Virus record (IMG/VR): IMGVR_UViG_3300043436_000462
Location: 1-26,176 of that record
From: a virus
Direction: 5' to 3' (one strand)
Length of the DNA stretch: 26,176 nt
A program made the position numbers and the translations under genes. Under the pieces are notes generated by a model that was not told where the DNA came from, searched no databases, and saw only the letters and a list, made by a program, of their open reading frames with translations. Of the stretch, positions 22,294 to 26,176 are shown in pieces (position 1 is the stretch's first letter; each line of letters begins with the position of its first letter).

Positions 22294-22811
22294 ACTAATA
22301 ACAATGATTTCTTTTGTACTTCGTTTAAATCGAACTTCGCTTGTAGTTCTTCAGCGGTAAACTCACCTGCTCTAATTGCTTCAATAGCTTTTAAAAAGCG
22401 TTCGCCCTCAATCTTAGGTTTCTTTTCCGTGTTTACGGCTTTTACTTGTTCACCTGCTGCGTCCGTGTCTTTGTCCGTTACGATTCCTAAAATAGTTGAA
22501 AGGCAGTAACGTCTATAATAAGTTATTCCCGAACCAAAAGACTGATAATCGTTCATTCCTTTTAGCTGAATCATTGGTATATCGGTTTTACTTTCTATAC
22601 TTTCACCACTTTCGCAATGGAATAACACGGTAACTATTTGTTGACCATTGATTAACTGAGTAAATCCTAATCCGTGTTTTTGTAATAACGGGTTAATCAC
22701 TTCAAAGATTTTAGGTAAATCCGCATAGCTATACCCATAACCTTGCGTTCCTTTGTGAATTACTGGCACTTCTTGTTGAAAGTCTGCCAATGCTTTAAAT
22801 AAGTGTTTCAT
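22290..22811 (-). CDS. erf: ERF family single-strand annealing protein
   Basis: 173 residues. The N-terminal helix-strand section (KALADFQQEVPVIHKGTQGY) is followed by the ERF signature YADLPKIFEVINPLLQKHGL (about 29-48). The core region QSFGSGITYYRRYCLSTILG (about 92-111) then leads to IVTDKDTDA. ERF proteins form rings that anneal complementary ssDNA, as in P22 Erf, and act with a 5'-3' exonuclease. A promoter-like TATATTTG lies about 30 bases upstream. The C-terminal ~45 residues are Lys/Glu-rich and end LNEVQKKSLLLV, a likely partner-binding tail. It heads the recombination cassette. Confidence 0.88.
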   Translation of the reverse strand: MKHLFKALADFQQEVPVIHKGTQGYGYSYADLPKIFEVINPLLQKHGLGFTQLINGQQIVTVLFHCESGESIESKTDIPMIQLKGMNDYQSFGSGITYYRRYCLSTILGIVTDKDTDAAGEQVKAVNTEKKPKIEGERFLKAIEAIRAGEFTAEELQAKFDLNEVQKKSLLLV

Positions 22812-22839
22812 AAAATATAAATTAATTGTTTAACGTGTA

Positions 22840-22847
22840 CAAATATA
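22840..22847 (-). promoter_or_regulatory. Likely -7 promoter element of the recombination operon
   Basis: TATATTTG on the minus strand, inside TTAGTATATTTGT, 28 bases before the ERF start at 22811. The same 13-base block is in the promoter at 20056-20086. No clean TTTG is seen 19 bases further upstream, so the -33 part is weak or absent. Confidence 0.5.
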
Positions 22848-22885
22848 CTAAAAAGAATAATATAAAAGCGAAAAAAGAAAAATAT

Positions 22886-23245
22886 TTATAAAAATTTCTT
22901 CAATCCTTCTGCGCATCGTTGAATTGAATTAGCGCGTTCCTGTAACGACTTTATTTGCTCTGCTATAGTTTCAGTACAATCGCTTGTAAAATAGCCGTGT
23001 GACGTAGCTATTAACGGAATAATGCCGTTTGTACGAATGTAGTTTACCATTTTACGCAATCTCGGTTGTGTCATCCGTGTTTTAAAACCCTTGCCTACTA
23101 AATACTCATTTAATCGGGTAACGATTAATTCAGCTTTTATCGGGCTTTCTTTTTTATAATTACGAAATCCGTGAACTACTATTGGAAGTATCTCCATTTC
23201 TTCGCTTGTAAGTTCGCTTGTGTGTTCTTCAAAGTTGGTTATCAT
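22886..23245 (-). CDS. Hypothetical replication-region protein, winged-helix-like (119 aa)
   Basis: 119 residues starting MITNFEEHTSELTSEEMEIL. The layout is a helix, a strand-turn IVTRLNEYLVGKGF, a helix MTQPRLRKMVNYIRTN and a beta hairpin IPLIATSHGYFTS. This suggests a winged-helix DNA-binding fold with a C-terminal helix (AEQIKSLQERANSIQRCAEG). Proteins with this arrangement are familiar to me from Bacteroidetes phages near helicase and recombination genes, without a known role. It follows the 129-residue gene after only four bases. Confidence 0.55.
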   Translation of the reverse strand: MITNFEEHTSELTSEEMEILPIVVHGFRNYKKESPIKAELIVTRLNEYLVGKGFKTRMTQPRLRKMVNYIRTNGIIPLIATSHGYFTSDCTETIAEQIKSLQERANSIQRCAEGLKKFL

Positions 23246-23249
23246 AGCT

Positions 23250-23639
23250 TTATTTATTACCGTGATTTTTTGCTCTTAAATTATCTGCTCTAAGACTTGT
23301 TGAACGCCTGTATTGAGTTGCATATCTATGTTTTGATTCGCTTTTTCTTACTGAATAATATTCAACACGTTCTTTATCCGTCATTTTGGATATTTTATCT
23401 TCATAAAACTTTTTACCAAGTTCTATATTTTTATTTGGCTTTTCTATACGCCATTCATTTGTTATTCCTAATTCAGTTAAAACGTCATCAATAAAATCAA
23501 TCTTATCTAAATTAAAATAAGCGCTAATTAAAAAACTGTGCTTACCTAAATCTAACATCATTTGAACGGATAAATCTCGGACATCAAAATACCCAAACCC
23601 TAAAATGCTTTTTCGTGTTAATGTTCTTTTTAAAATCAT
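23250..23639 (-). CDS. Hypothetical protein (129 aa)
   Basis: 129 residues. The first half (MILKRTLTRKSILGFGYFDV, then RDLSVQMMLDLGKHSFLISA) recalls the FGKY-type DUF3820 pattern of a short strand followed by a helix, but the match is loose. The second half is basic and helical and ends RADNLRAKNHGNK. The Arg/Lys richness suggests nucleic-acid binding. It lies between the NinG-like gene and the winged-helix-like gene. Confidence 0.5.
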   Translation of the reverse strand: MILKRTLTRKSILGFGYFDVRDLSVQMMLDLGKHSFLISAYFNLDKIDFIDDVLTELGITNEWRIEKPNKNIELGKKFYEDKISKMTDKERVEYYSVRKSESKHRYATQYRRSTSLRADNLRAKNHGNK

Positions 23640-23672
23640 AATATAAAGGTTTAATTGTTTCAGCTAAATTAA

Positions 23673-24203
23673 TTATTCTTTTTGATATAACTCTATTTCT
23701 TTAATCTTTTTTTTATATTCTGCCATAATTTCTTTTAGTTCGTCTTTGGTGAACTTCCGTGTTTTCCTTGCTTCAGTCTCTAATTGCTGGTAGTTTTCGA
23801 TTCCGATTTTATGAATTAAGTTTCTCTGATATTCAATAAGATTACCACTCAAATACGTGTTACAGTGTTCGCATTGCAAATGCACGTTCCTTTCATCAAA
23901 CCGAACGTTGTAATGATTATTCGCGTTAAAGAAGTGACCTGCGTTTTCTTTTAATGGTTTCTTTTGGCAACTTATACAAACTTGACCTTTATCTCGTAAT
24001 CTGATATATTTATTAAAAATTATTTGAGTAGCTTTTATCAATTCCTGGACTGTCTCAAGATCATTTTTCATTTTGGCTTTCGTCTTTTTCCAGGTCTTTT
24101 CCTTTTCAGATTCTACCCAAACACGAACGCACTCCGATTCTAAACAATACTTTTGATTAAAGCGGATAGGCTCAAACTTTTCTTTGCAGTTTTTACATCT
24201 CAT
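23673..24203 (-). CDS. NinG-like recombination protein
   Basis: I use ATG 24203 (MRCKNCKEKFEPIRFNQKYC), 176 residues; a TTG two codons earlier is unlikely. The N-terminal zinc finger has CKNC with two further Cys at about 20 and 25. The central HNH-like part has CISCQKKPLKENAGHFFNAN followed by VRFDERNVHLQCEHCN, in which CxxC pairs and His residues form the zinc and nuclease site of lambda NinG. NinG (Rap) processes branched recombination intermediates and fits with the ERF/exonuclease cassette downstream. A Lys/Glu-rich helix closes the protein. It overlaps the small 47-residue gene by 11 bases. Confidence 0.85.
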   Translation of the reverse strand: MRCKNCKEKFEPIRFNQKYCLESECVRVWVESEKEKTWKKTKAKMKNDLETVQELIKATQIIFNKYIRLRDKGQVCISCQKKPLKENAGHFFNANNHYNVRFDERNVHLQCEHCNTYLSGNLIEYQRNLIHKIGIENYQQLETEARKTRKFTKDELKEIMAEYKKKIKEIELYQKE

Positions 24204-24336
24204 AATCAAACTCTAATTGGCCGCTATTGTATTTTTTTAAATCTTTAATTAAGATTTTCATTTTTTCTTTTGTAGATTTTAATCTTTTCCATTCATTGTA
24301 ATTCATTGGGTATTTTAGTTGCTTTTTATATTTCAT
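24193..24336 (-). CDS. Small basic protein between two early genes (47 aa)
   Basis: A 47-codon gene starting MKYKKQLKYPMNYNEWKRLK. It overlaps the end of the 97-residue gene by 11 bases and the start of the NinG-like gene by 11 bases. The product is very Lys-rich in the first 38 residues and ends acidic (LEFDYEM). It fills what would otherwise be a 122-base gap. No family recognised; a nucleic-acid or NinG-partner role is a guess. Confidence 0.6.
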   Translation of the reverse strand: MKYKKQLKYPMNYNEWKRLKSTKEKMKILIKDLKKYNSGQLEFDYEM

Positions 24337-24619
24337 AATTTTTAACTGTTAATTGTGTTTGTAAATCCTTTACTTTAAATTTTTCCTCTTGCAGTAACTT
24401 TTCCAAACGAAAACACGATTGTAAAGCACTACGATACTCTTTTTCCATCGTTGAGTAAACTAAACTTATTTCTTGAATGTCTTTTAAGGTACGCTCCATT
24501 GAATCAATTATATCTTTTCGATTAGGGTGGTTCGTGTTTATCTCTTCTAAGCTATTTTTAACTTTTAAATAAGTAGTTTGTATTCCTACTTTGGCACTTA
24601 TAATATTCAATTCATCCAT
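24326..24619 (-). CDS. Coiled-coil protein (97 aa)
   Basis: 97 residues starting MDELNIISAKVGIQTTYLKV, almost wholly helical, with clear heptads in the second half (YSTMEKEYRSALQSCFRLEK, then LLQEEKFKVKDLQTQL). Family not recognised. It is the first gene after the 245-base intergenic region and could be an oligomeric replication accessory protein. Confidence 0.55.
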   Translation of the reverse strand: MDELNIISAKVGIQTTYLKVKNSLEEINTNHPNRKDIIDSMERTLKDIQEISLVYSTMEKEYRSALQSCFRLEKLLQEEKFKVKDLQTQLTVKNYEI

Positions 24620-24686
24620 AATTCGTGTTTTTGCTTGTTATAATTTACTTAATTTTGTTTTAGCTTATCAACCATTAATTGTAAGA

Positions 24687-24717
24687 GTTGAAAAAGTTCT
24701 ATACTCATCTAACTTTG
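24687..24717 (+). promoter_or_regulatory. Candidate plus-strand promoter
   Basis: GTTG (24687-24690), 19 bases, then TAACTTTG (24710-24717). The -7 element matches TANNTTTG fully and the -33 matches TTTG in three of four positions. It points at the terminator at 24742-24769 on the same strand. Such short matches occur by chance, so this is tentative. Confidence 0.3.
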
Positions 24718-24741
24718 TTTTGTGAGCTATAAAGGTTTTAG

Positions 24742-24769
24742 CCGTTGAACCCAAATCAACGGTTTTTTT
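24742..24769 (+). terminator. Plus-strand intrinsic terminator / candidate small RNA 3' end
   Basis: CCGTTGA and TCAACGG form a perfect 7-base-pair stem with a 7-base loop, followed at once by seven T on the plus strand. On the minus strand no T run follows. No gene runs on the plus strand here, so it may end a short RNA started near 24724, or limit plus-strand read-through toward the helicase gene. Confidence 0.65.
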
Positions 24770-24793
24770 AATTCCATCGAATTCTAAGGAATT
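24770..24793. repeat. Nested palindrome AATTCC / GAATTC / GGAATT
   Basis: AATTCC (24770-24775) and GGAATT (24788-24793) are inverted repeats that share their centre with GAATTC (24779-24784). 18 of 24 bases are symmetric. A possible operator. Confidence 0.45.
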
Positions 24794-24797
24794 AAAA

Positions 24798-24829
24798 TTA
24801 TAATATTGTTAACGTCAACAATATAATAA
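24798..24829. repeat. 32-bp imperfect palindrome, candidate operator or origin element
   Basis: Two 13-base arms (TTATAATATTGTT and AACAATATAATAA) match as inverted repeats with one mismatch around the 6-base centre AACGTC. It lies in a 245-base gap without protein genes. Confidence 0.55.
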
Positions 24830-24830
24830 A

Positions 24831-24850
24831 TTATCCCGTTTTATCCCGTC
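24831..24850. repeat. Tandem 10-base repeat TTATCCCGTY
   Basis: Two adjacent copies, TTATCCCGTT and TTATCCCGTC, directly after the 32-bp palindrome. They are iteron-like in layout, though two copies is few. Confidence 0.4.
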
Positions 24851-24864
24851 TAACTTTTTAAACC

Positions 24865-25053
24865 TTATAATTTTTCTATTTCGTCTTTTACTAATTCCCA
24901 ATATTGTCTAAATGGGTTCGGAAGCATTATTCTATCCATTGCTTCAATTATTTCATTACAACAAGTTAAAGCACATTGTTTAGCAAAATGCTTTTCAGTT
25001 AAAAGAAATTGGTATTTATCAATTAATTCTATTGCTTTTTGTTTAGGTTTCAT
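24865..25053 (-). CDS. Small conserved-type phage protein (62 aa)
   Basis: 62 residues starting MKPKQKAIELIDKYQFLLTE, then HFAKQCALTCCNEIIEAMDR, ending YWELVKDEIEKL. The pattern of a first helix, a KQCAL...EII helix and a terminal YWxxVKxEIEKL helix is one I recognise from small proteins found widely in Bacteroidetes phages, usually near the replication genes, with no known function. It follows the helicase after a stretch of 9-base repeats. Confidence 0.65.
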   Translation of the reverse strand: MKPKQKAIELIDKYQFLLTEKHFAKQCALTCCNEIIEAMDRIMLPNPFRQYWELVKDEIEKL

Positions 25054-25059
25054 ATTACA

Positions 25060-25094
25060 AGTTAAGTTAGTTAAGATAGTTAAGGTAGTTAAAA
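25060..25094. repeat. 9-base tandem repeat TAGTTAAGN
   Basis: About four imperfect copies of a 9-base unit: a partial copy near 25060, TAGTTAAGA (25068-25076), TAGTTAAGG (25077-25085) and TAGTTAAAA (25086-25094). They span the end of the helicase gene and the gap to the next start. Confidence 0.55.
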
Positions 25095-26108
25095 CGGCAC
25101 ATCACCTTTACTTTGTTTCATCTTTTCCGAAAACGAAAGTAATTCTTTTCCGTTTACTACATCAGGTTCAATCAAAGGTAGTTGTTTAGCTGGAAACTGA
25201 TTACTAATTACATTGCGTTGTTCACTTGCGTAATATTTAGTGTAATTGTTGTTTTCTGCATCCTGAAAATAGTAAGTCAATCTATCTTTGTCAAAATACA
25301 TTTTAATGCTTCCGACTTCGCCTATTGAACGTGGTTTAATTTTGTTAAAGTAAATTGTAACCTCATTGCTTAAAATATCCTCACGATGAACTGTTATCAT
25401 TGATTTACCAGAGTTAAACCATTCACTACCACCTTTTAAATCGTAAGGGCTTGGAGCAGGTCTTTTCCCATTTTCTTTTTCAGTTAGCTTGGGGTGAATA
25501 ATCGTGTGTAAATGTAATTCGTTTTGTTCGGCAATATGGTTTCTTAATGGCAAAATATATTCTAAGTATTGTGCATATCCTCCGTATTTTTCGTAATCGT
25601 GGCTCATATCCTTCCAACTATCAATAGAAGCCGTGTGTAATCCTTCGTCCGTGTTTTTTAATTCAATAGCCCACTCCCAAAAATCTTTTGGGCTTAGTTT
25701 TCCTTTTGTATCTTTGCGTGTAACAATATGAAAGTGTCGCATAACCCATTCCATAGCGCGTGTTATTTCAATATCTGTAATTACATTTTCTGCATTCGGA
25801 TTAAAACTTTTACCCGTCTTTTTGTGAATTAAATCGGCTACTATTTCAACGTTATTTCCTACGTCAGGAAAATAAACTAAATGCTTCCATCCATAAAATT
25901 TAGAAGTGTTTACTAAAAGTTCCATTAAGACTTGTGTTTTTCCACTCATAGGATATCCAGTCCAATCGGTGCAATTACCTAAAGTCATTGAATAATGTTT
26001 ATGTAATTGTTCCCAACCTAAAAACATTCCTTTTTTGTTATAGTTATCGCGGTGCTTGTAAATCTTATCTACAATATCGCCTTGCTCAGTTATCTTAAAT
26101 CCGTTCAT
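25089..26108 (-). CDS. RecA/DnaB-like helicase ATPase
   Basis: I choose ATG 26108 (MNGFKITEQG), which overlaps the stop of the upstream gene as ATGA; a TTG two codons earlier is also open. The 339-residue protein has a Walker A GYPMSGKT at about residues 51-58, a DnaB-like strand HLVYFPDVGNNVEIVADLIH, a hydrophobic Walker B strand LHTASIDSW (about 157-165), and a later LHLHTIIHPKLTE segment, the order of the RecA-fold core of DnaB/RepA helicases. It lacks the N-terminal primase-interaction domain of full DnaB. It likely unwinds DNA at the phage origin. The acidic end KQSKGDVPF resembles tails that contact SSB. Confidence 0.8.
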   Translation of the reverse strand: MNGFKITEQGDIVDKIYKHRDNYNKKGMFLGWEQLHKHYSMTLGNCTDWTGYPMSGKTQVLMELLVNTSKFYGWKHLVYFPDVGNNVEIVADLIHKKTGKSFNPNAENVITDIEITRAMEWVMRHFHIVTRKDTKGKLSPKDFWEWAIELKNTDEGLHTASIDSWKDMSHDYEKYGGYAQYLEYILPLRNHIAEQNELHLHTIIHPKLTEKENGKRPAPSPYDLKGGSEWFNSGKSMITVHREDILSNEVTIYFNKIKPRSIGEVGSIKMYFDKDRLTYYFQDAENNNYTKYYASEQRNVISNQFPAKQLPLIEPDVVNGKELLSFSEKMKQSKGDVPF

Positions 26109-26176
26109 TGCCAAGGTGCTTTAAATTTTTCTTCTTGTTGTTTAGGGTTAAACTTTTCATCGTTCTTTTTCCAAAT
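26105..26176 (-). CDS. 3' end of an upstream gene (partial)
   Basis: The last 23 codons of a gene entering from beyond the window: WKKNDEKFNPKQQEEKFKAP and then WQ, ending in TGA that overlaps the helicase ATG. The end is Lys/Glu-rich. Too little is visible to name it; its position before the helicase suggests another replication gene. Confidence 0.5.
   Translation of the reverse strand: MWKKNDEKFNPKQQEEKFKAPWQ

Noticed and set aside
24664-24712. 19-codon minus-strand frame MSIELFQLLQLMVDKLKQN as a leader peptide
   Set aside because: Too short to support on its own and it crosses the candidate plus-strand promoter; no conserved stem or coupling was seen.
24831-24850. Two 10-base repeats as a CRISPR remnant
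   Set aside because: The copies are adjacent without spacers and too short; no cas gene is present.

Overview
The window is about 26 kb of a tailed double-stranded DNA phage or prophage from a Bacteroidetes host, most likely Flavobacteriaceae. The evidence is the AT-rich sequence, A-rich start-codon leaders without Shine-Dalgarno sites, -33/-7 promoters of the TTTG...TANNTTTG type, and structural proteins of the kind carried by flavobacterial prophages. Every protein gene I can support lies on the minus strand, so transcription runs from high to low coordinates. No integrase, lysis gene, tRNA or CRISPR array is visible, so I cannot tell a free phage from a prophage.

Early region (26176 to about 20190). 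This holds the tail of an unknown gene, a RecA/DnaB-like helicase ATPase, small proteins, a 245-base intergenic stretch rich in palindromes and repeats, a NinG-like protein and two unknown genes. A recombination cassette follows: an ERF-type single-strand annealing protein coupled to a YqaJ/lambda-type exonuclease, a zinc-finger protein, a DUF736-like protein and a Cro/CI-like regulator. It ends with a lipoprotein that resembles only the C-terminal tail of SPFH/prohibitin proteins, coupled to a 32-residue membrane peptide. A terminator and a Bacteroidetes-type promoter lie back to back at about 20056-20113.

Middle region (20032 to 17246). This holds a DnaJ-like zinc protein, a sigma-70-like factor that is a candidate late activator, two unknown genes, a ParB/Srx-like protein and a Mom-like GNAT protein that may modify adenines in phage DNA.

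Late region (17221 to 1). The order is small terminase, large terminase, a coupled 59-residue gene, an unknown 247-residue protein, tail-completion-like proteins, two large tail proteins, a 56-residue gene, tape measure, XkdF-like protease, small proteins, a scaffold-like acidic protein, major capsid protein, a putative tail-tube protein, portal, head-tail connector, a small repeat protein and a tail fibre running off the window at base 1. The portal and connector lie far downstream of the terminase and after the tail genes, an unusual order. Hairpin terminators follow the capsid and tail-tube genes.

The most striking unexplained signal is the heptamer AAACACG on the coding strand. By my manual count it occurs 33 times in that orientation against 5 in the other, in all three reading frames and between genes. 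A second is AACGTTTA placed exactly six bases before the start codon of four structural-region genes.
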